Part shown: positions 18,832-27,675 of the stretch, piece after piece
Layout: each line of letters starts with the position of its first letter
Numbering within the stretch: the first letter of the stretch is position 1
Assembly: GCF_028553745.1 (NCBI RefSeq)
Contig: NZ_CP067129.1
Span: 1,222,501 to 1,286,500, forward strand
Source of the DNA: Paracoccus seriniphilus
GTDB taxonomy: Bacteria; Pseudomonadota; Alphaproteobacteria; Rhodobacterales; Rhodobacteraceae
DNA: 64,000 nucleotides
Reading direction: 5' to 3'
The notes under the pieces: generated by a model
The model's input: the letters and a program-made list of their open reading frames with translations, nothing else
The model's database searches: none
What the model was told of the DNA's origin: nothing
Translations under genes and position numbers: made by a program

Positions 18832-20649
18832 TCATTCGACCGTGACTGATTTGGCCAGATTGCGCGGCTGATCCACATCCGTGCCCTTTGCAACGGCCGT
18901 GTGATAGGCCAGATATTGCATGGGAACGGCATAGAGGATCGGCTGGAAAACCCCGCCTCCCGAAGGCAGTTGCAGGCTTGCACGCGTGCCTTCGCCGCCC
19001 GCCTCGATGCCCTTGGCATCCGACAGCAACAGGATCTGGCCATGGCGCGCCATGACTTCCTGCATGTTCGAGATGGTCTTTTCGAACAGGTGATCATGAG
19101 GAGCCAGAACGACCACGGGAACATCACGGTCGATCAGCGCGATGGGGCCATGTTTCAATTCCCCCGAGGCATAGCCCTCGGCGTGGATATAGCTGAGTTC
19201 CTTCAGCTTCAGCGCACCTTCCAGCGCCACGGGGAACAGCGCGCCGCGACCCAGATAGAGAACGTCCTGCGCCTGGGCCAGCCATTCCGACAGGGCCTGG
19301 CATTCATCCGAAAGTCCCAGTGATTGCTGCAACAGCGCAGGAATGCTGCGCAGATCGTCCAGATGGCGGGCCAGTTCGGCATCGCTCAGGCGTTTGCGGT
19401 CATGCGCGGCCTTCAGCGCCAGAATGGCCAGAACGGTCAGCTGGCAGGTAAATGCCTTGGATGAGGCAACGCTGACCTCGATTCCCGCAAGGGTCGGCAG
19501 GGCGATATCGCTGTCGCGCGCGATCGCCGAGGTTCCGACATTCACCAGACCGATGGTGCGGCTGACCTGGGTGCGCGCATAGTGCAGCGCCGCCAGGGTA
19601 TCGGCGGTTTCGCCCGATTGGCTGATCGAGATGAACCAGCTTGTCGCAGACAGGGGCGGTTCCCGATAGCGGAACTCCGAGGCAACATCGATGTCGCAGG
19701 GCAGCCCGGCCAGCTGCTCGAACCAGTATTTCGCCACATGTCCGGCCAGATGCGCCGTGCCGCAGCCGACCAGCGAGATCCGGTCCACATCGGCAAAATC
19801 CATCGTGTCGGGCAGAACGATCCGATCGCCTTTGACGTAATGGTTCAGCACATCGCCGATCACCACCGGCTGCTCGGCGATTTCCTTGGCCATGAAATGG
19901 CGATAGCCGGCCTTGTCGATGGAGGTGGCACCGATATCGATGCGCGCGGCAACGCGGCTGACAGGCTGTGCCGCGGAATCAAATATCTCGACGCCACTGC
20001 GCGTCAGAACAGCGTGATCGCCATCTTCCAGATAGGTGACCTTATCGGTGAAGGGGGCCAGTGCGACCGCATCCGAGCCGATGAACATTTCACCCTCGCC
20101 ATGGCCGATGGCCAGCGGGCTGCCCCGACGTGCGGCAATCATCAGGTCGCCTTCGCCTTCGAACAGGAAGGCCAGGGCAAAGGCCCCGTCCAGGCGGGTC
20201 AGGGTCGCGCGCGCGGCCTCGAGCGGAGTCATGCCCTGATCCCGGAAATGCCCGGTCAGCAGCGCGACGGTTTCGGTGTCGGTCTGCGATTCCGGCTGAA
20301 TGCCCAGAGCCTGCAGTTCGGCGCGCAATTCGCGGAAATTCTCGATAATGCCGTTATGCACCACCGCGACAGAGCCGAAACGGTGGGGGTGGGCATTGAT
20401 CTCATTCGCTTCGCCATGGGTGGCCCAACGGGTGTGGCCGATGCCGGAAAGGCCGACAAGAGGCTCATGGACCAGCTTGTCAGAGAGATTGACCAGCTTG
20501 CCCACGGCACGGCGGCGGTCGAGACGGCCTTCGCCGTCGATCGTCGCGACGCCGGCGCTGTCATAGCCGCGATACTCCAGCCGTCTCAGCCCGTCGACCA
20601 GTTGCGGCGAAACCTCATGCTTGCCCAGAATTCCGATAATGCCGCACAT
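18832..20649 (-). CDS. glmS: Glutamine--fructose-6-phosphate aminotransferase (isomerising)
   Basis: The enzyme that makes glucosamine-6-phosphate from fructose-6-phosphate and glutamine, the first step of UDP-GlcNAc synthesis. It has 605 residues, the normal length. The N-terminal CGIIG places the catalytic cysteine directly after the start methionine (Ntn amidotransferase, residues 2-~220). Two SIS sugar-isomerase domains follow (SQSGETADTLAAL, SSKAFTCQ) and the C-terminus PRNLAKSVTVE is conserved. It overlaps the glmU stop by one base, so the two are one operon. No glmS ribozyme is expected in this group and none was seen. Confidence 0.97.
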   Translation of the reverse strand: MCGIIGILGKHEVSPQLVDGLRRLEYRGYDSAGVATIDGEGRLDRRRAVGKLVNLSDKLVHEPLVGLSGIGHTRWATHGEANEINAHPHRFGSVAVVHNGIIENFRELRAELQALGIQPESQTDTETVALLTGHFRDQGMTPLEAARATLTRLDGAFALAFLFEGEGDLMIAARRGSPLAIGHGEGEMFIGSDAVALAPFTDKVTYLEDGDHAVLTRSGVEIFDSAAQPVSRVAARIDIGATSIDKAGYRHFMAKEIAEQPVVIGDVLNHYVKGDRIVLPDTMDFADVDRISLVGCGTAHLAGHVAKYWFEQLAGLPCDIDVASEFRYREPPLSATSWFISISQSGETADTLAALHYARTQVSRTIGLVNVGTSAIARDSDIALPTLAGIEVSVASSKAFTCQLTVLAILALKAAHDRKRLSDAELARHLDDLRSIPALLQQSLGLSDECQALSEWLAQAQDVLYLGRGALFPVALEGALKLKELSYIHAEGYASGELKHGPIALIDRDVPVVVLAPHDHLFEKTISNMQEVMARHGQILLLSDAKGIEAGGEGTRASLQLPSGGGVFQPILYAVPMQYLAYHTAVAKGTDVDQPRNLAKSVTVE

Positions 20650-21992
20650 CAGCGTTTCTCCTTGCGGGCGCGCAGGGCTTGCATCAGCCGGACACCCAGT
20701 CCGGGTTTGTTCGCTTGTCGCGCACGGCCAAGGGCCAATGCGCCATCCTCGACATCATCGGTGATGACCGAACCCGAGCCGGTGACGGCCTCGGCCCCCA
20801 CACGCACCGGCGCGACCAGCATCGTATCGCTGCCGATAAAGGCCCGCGCGCCGATCTGGGTGCGGTGCTTCATGACGCCATCATAATTGCAGGTGATCGT
20901 TCCCGCGCCGATATTGCTGTGTTCGCCAACCGAGGCATCGCCAAGATAGGTCAGATGGCCGACCTTCACCCCCTCATCCAGAACCGAGTTCTTGATTTCG
21001 ACGAAATTTCCGACATGGACATCGCTGCCCAGTTCAGCCCCCACACGCAGCCGCGCAAAGGGCCCCACGGTGGCCCCAGCAGAAACATGGCAGCCTTCCA
21101 GATGGCTGAAGGGCAGGATCTCCGCACCCGATTCAACGGTCACACCGGGGCCAAAGACCACGTTCTGACCGATGATCGCATCGCGCCCGATCACCGTATC
21201 CAGCGCGAACCAGACGGTTTCAGGATCGCTGAGCGTGACGCCGTTTTCCAGCGCCTCGGCCCGGGCGCGGGTCTGAAACGCCGATTCGGCCTGTGCCAGT
21301 TCGGCCCGCGTGTTGATGCCAAGGGTCTCTTCCTCGTCACAGGTCACGACGTCGGCGCGATGTCCCTCGGCGCGGGCCAGTTCCACCAGGTCGGTCAGAT
21401 AGTATTCGCCAGCGGCATTGTTGTTGTCGATTCGCACGATCAGCTTGCGCAACAATGCTGCGTCCAGCGCCATGACGCCGGAATTGCACAGCGCGATCCG
21501 CCGTGTGGCTTCGTCGGCGTCCTTGAATTCAACAATACGTTCAAGACCGCGGTCAGTCACGACCAGCCGGCCATAGCGGCCGGGGTCTTCGGCTTCGAAC
21601 CCCAGAACGACCACGTCGGCCGGATGGCTGGACAGGGCCGCCAGTGTGTCCTGCCCGATAAAGGGCGTGTCGCCGTAAAGCACGATCACCTTGCCTTCAA
21701 AGCCTTCCAGCGCGGGCAGGGTCTGGCGCACGGCATGACCGGTGCCCAGTTGCTCGGTCTGACGGACGATTTCCGCTTCGGGGTCCAGTTTGGCCGTGGC
21801 GCTGGCGACCTTGTCGCCGCCATGTCCTGCCACGACGATGATCTGTTCAGGCTCCAGGCTGCGGGCTGCCGCCAGCGCATGGCCGATGAGTGGCACACCG
21901 GCAAGTCGATGCAGCACCTTGGGCAGATCCGATTGCATGCGGCTGCCTTGTCCGGCCGCAAGGACGACTACCGCTGTCGAGCTTTCCGTCAT
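20649..21992 (-). CDS. glmU: Bifunctional GlmU (GlcN-1-P acetyltransferase / GlcNAc-1-P uridyltransferase)
   Basis: Makes UDP-GlcNAc in two steps. The 447 residues hold an N-terminal nucleotidyltransferase (VVVLAAGQGSRMQSDLPKVLHRLAG, residues 9-32) and a C-terminal left-handed beta-helix acetyltransferase (HVGNFVEIKNSVLDEG, YLGDASVGEHSNIGAGTITCNYDG). UDP-GlcNAc feeds peptidoglycan and lipid A, and can feed the polysaccharide locus at the right end of the window. It is the first gene of the glmU-glmS pair. Confidence 0.97.
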   Translation of the reverse strand: MTESSTAVVVLAAGQGSRMQSDLPKVLHRLAGVPLIGHALAAARSLEPEQIIVVAGHGGDKVASATAKLDPEAEIVRQTEQLGTGHAVRQTLPALEGFEGKVIVLYGDTPFIGQDTLAALSSHPADVVVLGFEAEDPGRYGRLVVTDRGLERIVEFKDADEATRRIALCNSGVMALDAALLRKLIVRIDNNNAAGEYYLTDLVELARAEGHRADVVTCDEEETLGINTRAELAQAESAFQTRARAEALENGVTLSDPETVWFALDTVIGRDAIIGQNVVFGPGVTVESGAEILPFSHLEGCHVSAGATVGPFARLRVGAELGSDVHVGNFVEIKNSVLDEGVKVGHLTYLGDASVGEHSNIGAGTITCNYDGVMKHRTQIGARAFIGSDTMLVAPVRVGAEAVTGSGSVITDDVEDGALALGRARQANKPGLGVRLMQALRARKEKR

Positions 21993-22108
21993 TTTGTAAT
22001 CATCGCCTGTTCAATTTCTGTCAGTCGCCTTCTAATTGAGAGGGCGCTTGCTGGAAAGGGTCGGCACGTTCACCTTTGTTTTCCGAATATGTCGCGAAAG
22101 GATGGCGC

Positions 22109-22783
22109 ATGACTGGTACGGTGGTCTTTGATCTGGACGGAACTCTGGCCGATACATCGGGGGATCTGCTGGCAGCAGCCAATGCCTGTTTTGCCGCACG
22201 CGGGCTGGGGGAATTGCTGGACCCGGTCGAGGATGCGCTGATCGCATTCCACGGCGGGCGTGCCATGCTGCGCGCTGGCTATGGCCGCATGCCGGAGGAT
22301 GTCCTGTTGCCTCCGGGAGCCGAGGATGAAGATTACAACCGCCTGTTGCAGCATTATGGCGAGAATATCGCTGTCCATACACGGCTCTATCCCGGTGCAG
22401 TCGAGGCGCTGGCCCGGCTGGACGCCGAGGGGTTCCGGCTGGCGGTCTGCACGAACAAGCCCGAGTCCCTGGCGGAAACGCTGTTGCGGGAACTGGGCAT
22501 CCGCGACGCCTTTGCAGCCTTGATCGGGGCAGATACCTTGCCCGTGCGCAAGCCCGATCCACGCCCCTATCGCGCTGCGGTCGAGGCCGTCAGCGGTGAT
22601 CTGGGGCAGTCATTCCTGTTGGGGGATACGGAAACCGACCGGCGCACGGCCGCGGCGGCGGGGGTCAAGGTGGCGCTGGTGGCCTTTGGCCCCGAAGGCA
22701 ATGCGATTTCCCGGCTGAAGCCCGATGCACTGTTGCATCACTTTGATGAACTGCCCGAACTGGCGCGCAACTGGCTGCGATAG
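22109..22783 (+). CDS. gph: HAD family hydrolase, phosphoglycolate phosphatase type
   Basis: A 224-residue haloacid-dehalogenase phosphatase. Motif I is VFDLDGTLADTSG at residues 5-17, motif II is in CTNKP, motif III is the lysine in RKPDPRPY, and motif IV is LLGDTETDRRTAAAAG. The length and cap are those of Gph-type enzymes, which remove 2-phosphoglycolate; other small phosphosugars are possible. The start at 22109 gives the standard distance to motif I. It is divergent from glmU. Confidence 0.82.
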   Translation: MTGTVVFDLDGTLADTSGDLLAAANACFAARGLGELLDPVEDALIAFHGGRAMLRAGYGRMPEDVLLPPGAEDEDYNRLLQHYGENIAVHTRLYPGAVEALARLDAEGFRLAVCTNKPESLAETLLRELGIRDAFAALIGADTLPVRKPDPRPYRAAVEAVSGDLGQSFLLGDTETDRRTAAAAGVKVALVAFGPEGNAISRLKPDALLHHFDELPELARNWLR

Positions 22784-22798
22784 CGGGCAGGATCAATA

Positions 22799-22826
22799 CG
22801 GGGCGCGAACAATCGGGCGCGCCCCG
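22799..22826. terminator. Bidirectional terminator between gph and bfr
   Basis: CGGGGCGCG (22799-22807) pairs perfectly with CGCGCCCCG (22818-22826) between two convergent genes. Confidence 0.7.
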
Positions 22827-22860
22827 GTTCAGGGTCAGAGGACGGGCAATTCGCCCCTGA

Positions 22861-23346
22861 TCATTCGGCCTGGCTGGCCGGTTTGGCGTTCAGCTGGCCA
22901 AATTTCTCGGCGCCGATCGTGTCATGCAGATCAAGCTGGGTTTCCAGGAAGTCGATGTGGCCTTCCTCATCGGCGATCAGTTCCTCGAACAGGGCCTTGC
23001 TGACATAGTCGCCAACTTTTTCGCAGTGCTCACGCGCCTCGATATACAGTTTGCGCGCATCATGTTCGCCGGCCAGATCGGCCTCCATGGTTTCTTTCAG
23101 GTTCTGGCCGATCCGCAACGGATCAAGCTTCTGCAGATTGGGATGACCTTCCAGAAAGATGATTCGCTGAATCAGCTTGTCTGCGTGGTTCATTTCCTCG
23201 ATGGACTCGGCGCGCGATTTGTCCGCGATATGACCATAGCCCCAGTCTTCTTGCAGCCGATAATGCAGCCAGTATTGGCTGACGGCTGTCAGTTCAGACC
23301 GCAGCGCGGCGTTGAGATACTCGATGACTTTGCTGTCGCCCTTCAT
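22861..23346 (-). CDS. bfr: Bacterioferritin
   Basis: A 161-residue haem-containing ferritin subunit that stores iron as ferric mineral in a 24-mer cage. The ferroxidase ligands appear in order (E18 in LTAVSQ context, [49 protein letters not shown]), and the haem-binding methionine is in the EEMNHADK helix. The start codon lies inside the end of the bfd gene, on the same strand, so the two are co-transcribed and probably translationally coupled. Confidence 0.96.
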   Translation of the reverse strand: MKGDSKVIEYLNAALRSELTAVSQYWLHYRLQEDWGYGHIADKSRAESIEEMNHADKLIQRIIFLEGHPNLQKLDPLRIGQNLKETMEADLAGEHDARKLYIEAREHCEKVGDYVSKALFEELIADEEGHIDFLETQLDLHDTIGAEKFGQLNAKPASQAE

Positions 23347-23587
23347 GTCCGGACCCTTCCGTAATCTTTGATTTCGCCCGCAGAATTGGCGGGGCTACCG
23401 TCAAGCTATCGCAGTTGCGCATGGTGTCCAGAAATAGCGGCATGCAGCCGCCGCAATCGGCGCGTTTGCCAAGGGCGTGATAGATCTTGCCGGGTGTGAT
23501 GATCGTCCGGGGGTCGGCGCTGCGCATCCAGTTGATCGCATCGCGAATCTCATGGTCGGAAATCTGTGTGCAATGGCAGACGATCAT
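23294..23587 (-). CDS. bfd: Bacterioferritin-associated ferredoxin (BFD-like [2Fe-2S] protein)
   Basis: A 97-residue [2Fe-2S] protein. [18 protein letters not shown] gives the first two cysteines (C4, C6) and ADCGGCMPL the second pair. BFD reduces the ferric core of bacterioferritin to release iron. The protein is longer than the usual 60-70 residues: its last ~17 codons overlap the bfr start by 53 bases. That tail is basic and rich in arginine and glutamine, as expected of sequence forced by the overlap. Confidence 0.9.
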   Translation of the reverse strand: MIVCHCTQISDHEIRDAINWMRSADPRTIITPGKIYHALGKRADCGGCMPLFLDTMRNCDSLTVAPPILRAKSKITEGSGHEGRQQSHRVSQRRAAV

Positions 23588-23714
23588 CGGCGGCTCCTGT
23601 TTGAAAACAACCTAGAGAAATTGTCGGATATGTAAAGACTGTCTGTTTTACTCGGTTATCACCATCTGTTCAGCGCGCTTGACGCTGGCTGGACATGCAA
23701 TCACAAGCGCGGGC

Positions 23715-24773
23715 ATGAAACTGTCCGATTTTGATTTTCATCTGCCCGAATCCCTGATCGCCACGCGTCCGGCCCGACCGCGCAGTTCGGCGCGCCTGCT
23801 GCTGGCCCAGGGGGAGGAGATTTGTGACCGCCATGTCAGTGATCTGCCCCAGATCCTGCAGCCGGGCGATTTGCTGGTGCTCAATGACACCAAGGTCATT
23901 CCGGCAAGGCTGGCAGGCACCCGGACCCGCGTGACGCCACAGGGGGATGCGGTTGCCCGGATCGAGGTCACACTGCTGGAACCTGCCGCCAGTGGATGGA
24001 ACGCGCTTGCCAAACCCCTTCGCAAATTGCGCGAAGGCGAGGTCATCCGCTTTGGCGATGAGCTTTCGGCAAGGGTGGTCGAGATCGCCGATGGCGGGCT
24101 GCGTCTGGCCTTTGATGCCGAGGGCGATGCCTTTGACGCGGCATTGAACAAGGTCGGGGCGATGCCCTTGCCGCCCTATATCGCGGCGCTGCGTGCGCCC
24201 GATGCGCGCGATCACGAGGATTACCAGACCGTATGGGCGGAACGGCAGGGTGCGGTTGCGGCACCCACCGCCAGTCTGCATTTCGACGCGCCGCTGCTGG
24301 ATGCACTGCGCGCGCGGGGGGTGGAATTCGTCCATGTTACCCTGCATGTCGGGGCGGGCACCTTTCTGCCGGTCAAGGTCGAGGATGTCACAACCCACCG
24401 CATGCATGCCGAATGGGGCGAGGTCAGTGCCCAGGCCGCCGCGCAGATCAATCGGGCGAAATCCGAAGGCCGCCGGGTCATTGCGGTCGGCACCACGGCA
24501 CTGCGCCTGATCGAATCGGCTGCCACCGCCGAAGGCCGGATGCAGCCATTTCGCGACACGACCGACATCTTCATCTATCCCGGTTATCAATTCAGGGTGA
24601 CAGATGCGTTGATGACGAATTTCCATCTGCCGAAATCGACCCTGCTGATGCTGGTCTCGGCGCTGATGGGGCAGGAAAAAATCCAGAAAATATATGAACA
24701 TGCCGTCGAAAACGGATATCGTTTCTTCAGCTATGGCGATGCGTCGCTTCTGATCCCGGAATGTCGTATTTGA
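23715..24773 (+). CDS. queA: tRNA preQ1(34) S-adenosylmethionine ribosyltransferase-isomerase
   Basis: Adds the epoxycyclopentane ring of queuosine to preQ1 in tRNA, using the ribosyl group of S-adenosylmethionine. The 352 residues match the family length. [20 protein letters not shown] is the conserved N-terminus, which fixes the start at 23715. GAMPLPPYI, the HFD...[12 protein letters not shown] block and [19 protein letters not shown] are family signatures. tgt, the preceding enzyme of the pathway, lies at 39434, in a separate transcription unit. Confidence 0.96.
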   Translation: MKLSDFDFHLPESLIATRPARPRSSARLLLAQGEEICDRHVSDLPQILQPGDLLVLNDTKVIPARLAGTRTRVTPQGDAVARIEVTLLEPAASGWNALAKPLRKLREGEVIRFGDELSARVVEIADGGLRLAFDAEGDAFDAALNKVGAMPLPPYIAALRAPDARDHEDYQTVWAERQGAVAAPTASLHFDAPLLDALRARGVEFVHVTLHVGAGTFLPVKVEDVTTHRMHAEWGEVSAQAAAQINRAKSEGRRVIAVGTTALRLIESAATAEGRMQPFRDTTDIFIYPGYQFRVTDALMTNFHLPKSTLLMLVSALMGQEKIQKIYEHAVENGYRFFSYGDASLLIPECRI

Positions 24774-24839
24774 TTTGACCTTGCTGGCCGATGCACTCTA
24801 GGGGCTGTGCTTTGGCAGTTCGGGCGCAGCGAGGGCATC

Positions 24840-26105
24840 ATGAGTTCGGTTTTACGCAGCACTTGGCCGCTGCTTCTTGGCATGTTGTTGTTGATGGTCG
24901 GCAACGGCATGCAGGGAACCCTGCTGGGGATCCGGGGTGGGATCGAAGGCATTCCGACCTTCCGCATGTCCGTGGTCATGTCCAGCTATTTCGGCGGCTT
25001 CCTGCTGGGCAGCCTGTTCGTTCCGGGGATCATCAAGAACGTCGGGCATGTGCGCGTCTTTGCCGCCCTGGGGTCGCTGATTTCGGCGATCCTGGTTCTA
25101 TATGCCATCGAGCCGAACTGGATCTTCTGGAGTTTGCTGCGTTTTCTGATCGGCTTCTGCTTCTGCGGCGTGTACATCACTGCCGAAAGCTGGCTGAACG
25201 AAGGGGCCAGCAATGAATCGCGCGGGCAGGCCCTGGCGGCCTATATGATCGTCCAGCTGCTGGGAATCGTCGTCGCGCAGGCTCTGCTGAACACCGGTGA
25301 TCCGGCCGGATATCTGCTGTTCATCATCCCCTCGGTTCTGGTTTCGCTGTCCTTTACGCCTATTTTGCTGTCGGCCAAGCCCGGCCCGCAGTTTGAAACC
25401 ATCAAGCGGATGTCCTTTGGCGAACTTTATCAGGCTTCACCTCTGGGCTGCGTCGGGATCTTCGTGATGGGCAGCGTGCTGTCGGTGGTGTCGGGGATGT
25501 CCGCGGTCTGGGGCGCCCAGATCGGATTGTCGGTTGCCGAAATATCTGTTTTCGTGGCAGCCGCCTATGCGGGCGGGCTGGCGCTGCAATATCCGCTGGG
25601 ATGGGTGTCGGATCGCTTTGATCGCCGCCGGATGGTCTTTCTGCTGGGAGCCTTTGGCGCGGCGGTCACATTCCTTGTCGTGCTGTTGCAACCGGGAACC
25701 ATGGGGCTGGTGATCGCGGCGGCCTTGATGGGCGGCGTGGCAAACCCGATCTATGGCATCCTGCTGGCCTATACGAATGACTTTCTGGATCCCTCGGACA
25801 TGGCCTCGGCCTCGGCAGGGCTCTTGTTCATCAATGGCATCGGTTCGATCGGCGGGCCGTTGATCACCGGTTGGCTGATGGGGCAGATCGGGTCCGATGG
25901 CTATTGGATCTACATGGGGGTCATGCTGAGCGGGCTGACCGTCTATGCGGCATGGCGGATGACACGTCGCCGCGCCCTGACGCCGGATGAACAGGCCAGC
26001 TATGCGGTCGTGACACCCAGCACCACGCCTCTGGCACTTGAAGCGATCATGGACGAGGCTCAGTCGGACGACCCTGCGGAAACCCGCGAGGCAAGCGAGA
26101 CCTGA
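24840..26105 (+). CDS. MFS transporter (YcaD/YfkF type)
   Basis: A 421-residue major facilitator with 12 predicted membrane segments. Signatures include ESWLNEGASNESRGQALAAY after segment 4 and GWVSDRFDRRRMVFLLG, the conserved loop between segments 8 and 9. It is of the YcaD-like branch, for which substrates are not known. The chosen ATG (24840) starts directly before the first membrane segment. The acidic tail after segment 12 (about 40 residues) is cytoplasmic. Confidence 0.85.
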   Translation: MSSVLRSTWPLLLGMLLLMVGNGMQGTLLGIRGGIEGIPTFRMSVVMSSYFGGFLLGSLFVPGIIKNVGHVRVFAALGSLISAILVLYAIEPNWIFWSLLRFLIGFCFCGVYITAESWLNEGASNESRGQALAAYMIVQLLGIVVAQALLNTGDPAGYLLFIIPSVLVSLSFTPILLSAKPGPQFETIKRMSFGELYQASPLGCVGIFVMGSVLSVVSGMSAVWGAQIGLSVAEISVFVAAAYAGGLALQYPLGWVSDRFDRRRMVFLLGAFGAAVTFLVVLLQPGTMGLVIAAALMGGVANPIYGILLAYTNDFLDPSDMASASAGLLFINGIGSIGGPLITGWLMGQIGSDGYWIYMGVMLSGLTVYAAWRMTRRRALTPDEQASYAVVTPSTTPLALEAIMDEAQSDDPAETREASET

Positions 26106-26114
26106 TTGCCCAAC

Positions 26115-26149
26115 GCCCCGCTGCGACAGGCCTGTTTTGCGGGCGGGGC
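26115..26149 (+). terminator. Possible terminator after the MFS gene
   Basis: GCCCCGC (26115-26121) pairs with GCGGGGC (26143-26149) with a 21-base loop and no clear T-run. Low confidence. Confidence 0.35.
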
Positions 26150-26209
26150 TTGGCTTGCTGACTGTTCGCAAATGGTTTAACGCTGAACTATCTTCAGCAA
26201 GCGAGGGAC

Positions 26210-27604
26210 ATGATGGCCCAGAAATTCGATATGGTGGTGATCGGCGCCGGCCCCGGCGGCTATGTCGCTGCGATCCGAGGCGCACAATTGGGTCTGAAAG
26301 TGGCCTGTATCGAGCGTGAAAATCTGGGCGGGATCTGCCTCAACTGGGGTTGTATTCCGACCAAGGCCCTGTTGCGCAGCGCCGAGGTCTTCCACCTGAT
26401 GGAGCGCGCCAAGGATTTCGGCCTGACTGCCGACAAGATCGGATATGATATCGACAAGGTCGTCGAGCGGTCGCGCGGCGTTGCCAAGCAGTTGTCCGGC
26501 GGCGTCGGCCATCTGCTCAAGAAGAACAAGGTCACGGTGATCATGGGAGAGGCCCGGATCACCGGCAAGGGCAAGGTCACGGTCAAGACCGACAAGGGCA
26601 GTGAAGAGATCGAGGGCAAGGCGGTCATTCTGGCCACCGGCGCGCGTGCCCGCGAATTGCCGGGCCTGGAACCTGACGGCAAGCTGGTCTGGAATTACCG
26701 GCATGCGCTGAAACCGCCGCATATGCCCAAAAAGCTGCTGGTCATCGGTTCGGGCGCCATCGGCATCGAATTCGCCAGCTTCTTCAACACGCTTGGCGCC
26801 GAGACCACCGTGGTCGAAGTCATGGACCGCGTGCTGCCCGTCGAAGACGCGGAAATCAGCGCCTTTGCGAAAAAGCAGTTCGTCAAGCAGGGCATGAAGA
26901 TCATCGAGAAGGCTGGGGTCAAGAAACTGGATCGCGCCGGTGACAAGGTGACCGCGCATATCGAGGTTGGCGGCAAGATCCAGACCGCAGAATTCGATAC
27001 GGTCATCTCGGCCGTGGGAATCGTGGGGAATGTCGAGAACCTGGGCATTGAAGAACTGGGCGTGAAGATCGACCGCACCCATGTGATCACCGATGAATAT
27101 TGCCGCACTGGTGTCGATGGGCTGTATGCCATAGGCGACGTGGCCGGTGCGCCCTGGCTGGCGCATAAGGCCAGCCATGAAGGCGTGATGGTGGCCGAAC
27201 TGATCGCAGGTCAGCATCCCCATCCGATCAAGCCGAACTCGATTGCCGGTTGCACCTATTGCCATCCGCAGGTCGCCAGTGTCGGTCTGACCGAAGCCAG
27301 GGCCAAGGAGTTGGGACATGACATCAAGGTCGGTCGTTTCCCCTTTATCGGCAATGGCAAGGCGATAGCCCTTGGAGAACCCGAGGGTCTGGTGAAGACC
27401 ATTTTCGACGCCAAGACCGGCGAGCTTCTGGGGGCGCATATGGTTGGCGCGGAAGTGACCGAGCTGATCCAGGGCTATGTGGTCGGGCGCACGCTTGAAA
27501 CCACCGAGGCAGAGCTGATGGAAACCGTCTTCCCGCATCCGACGCTGTCGGAAATGATGCATGAATCGGTTCTGGATGCCTATGGTCGCGCGATCCATTT
27601 CTGA
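26210..27604 (+). CDS. lpdA: Dihydrolipoyl dehydrogenase (E3)
   Basis: The FAD-dependent E3 component that reoxidises dihydrolipoamide in 2-oxoacid dehydrogenase complexes or the glycine cleavage system. It has 464 residues. VIGAGPGGYVAA binds FAD, GGICLNWGCIPTKALL carries the redox pair C43/C48, VIGSGAIGIEFASFF binds NAD, and HPTLSEMMHESV contains the catalytic His-Glu. It stands alone, without E1 or E2 genes, so it may serve several complexes. Two consecutive ATG codons mark the start. Confidence 0.94.
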   Translation: MMAQKFDMVVIGAGPGGYVAAIRGAQLGLKVACIERENLGGICLNWGCIPTKALLRSAEVFHLMERAKDFGLTADKIGYDIDKVVERSRGVAKQLSGGVGHLLKKNKVTVIMGEARITGKGKVTVKTDKGSEEIEGKAVILATGARARELPGLEPDGKLVWNYRHALKPPHMPKKLLVIGSGAIGIEFASFFNTLGAETTVVEVMDRVLPVEDAEISAFAKKQFVKQGMKIIEKAGVKKLDRAGDKVTAHIEVGGKIQTAEFDTVISAVGIVGNVENLGIEELGVKIDRTHVITDEYCRTGVDGLYAIGDVAGAPWLAHKASHEGVMVAELIAGQHPHPIKPNSIAGCTYCHPQVASVGLTEARAKELGHDIKVGRFPFIGNGKAIALGEPEGLVKTIFDAKTGELLGAHMVGAEVTELIQGYVVGRTLETTEAELMETVFPHPTLSEMMHESVLDAYGRAIHF

Positions 27605-27634
27605 TCGCCGCCATGTCTCTTGATCGCGTGCAAG

Positions 27635-27654
27635 CGGGGGCTGTCTGGCCCCCG
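27635..27654. terminator. Bidirectional terminator after lpdA
   Basis: CGGGGGC, a TGTCTG loop, then GCCCCCG, followed by TTT, between lpdA and the convergent acylase-family gene. Confidence 0.75.
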
Positions 27655-27675
27655 TTTCGCATTTCGGGGGCCGGT

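Noticed and set aside
17286..19127. A 613-codon open frame on the minus strand across lysE, the EamA gene and the end of glmS
   Set aside because: It runs antisense to well-supported genes; its residues are rich in Arg, Gln, His and Pro, as expected from reading high-GC codons on the wrong strand.
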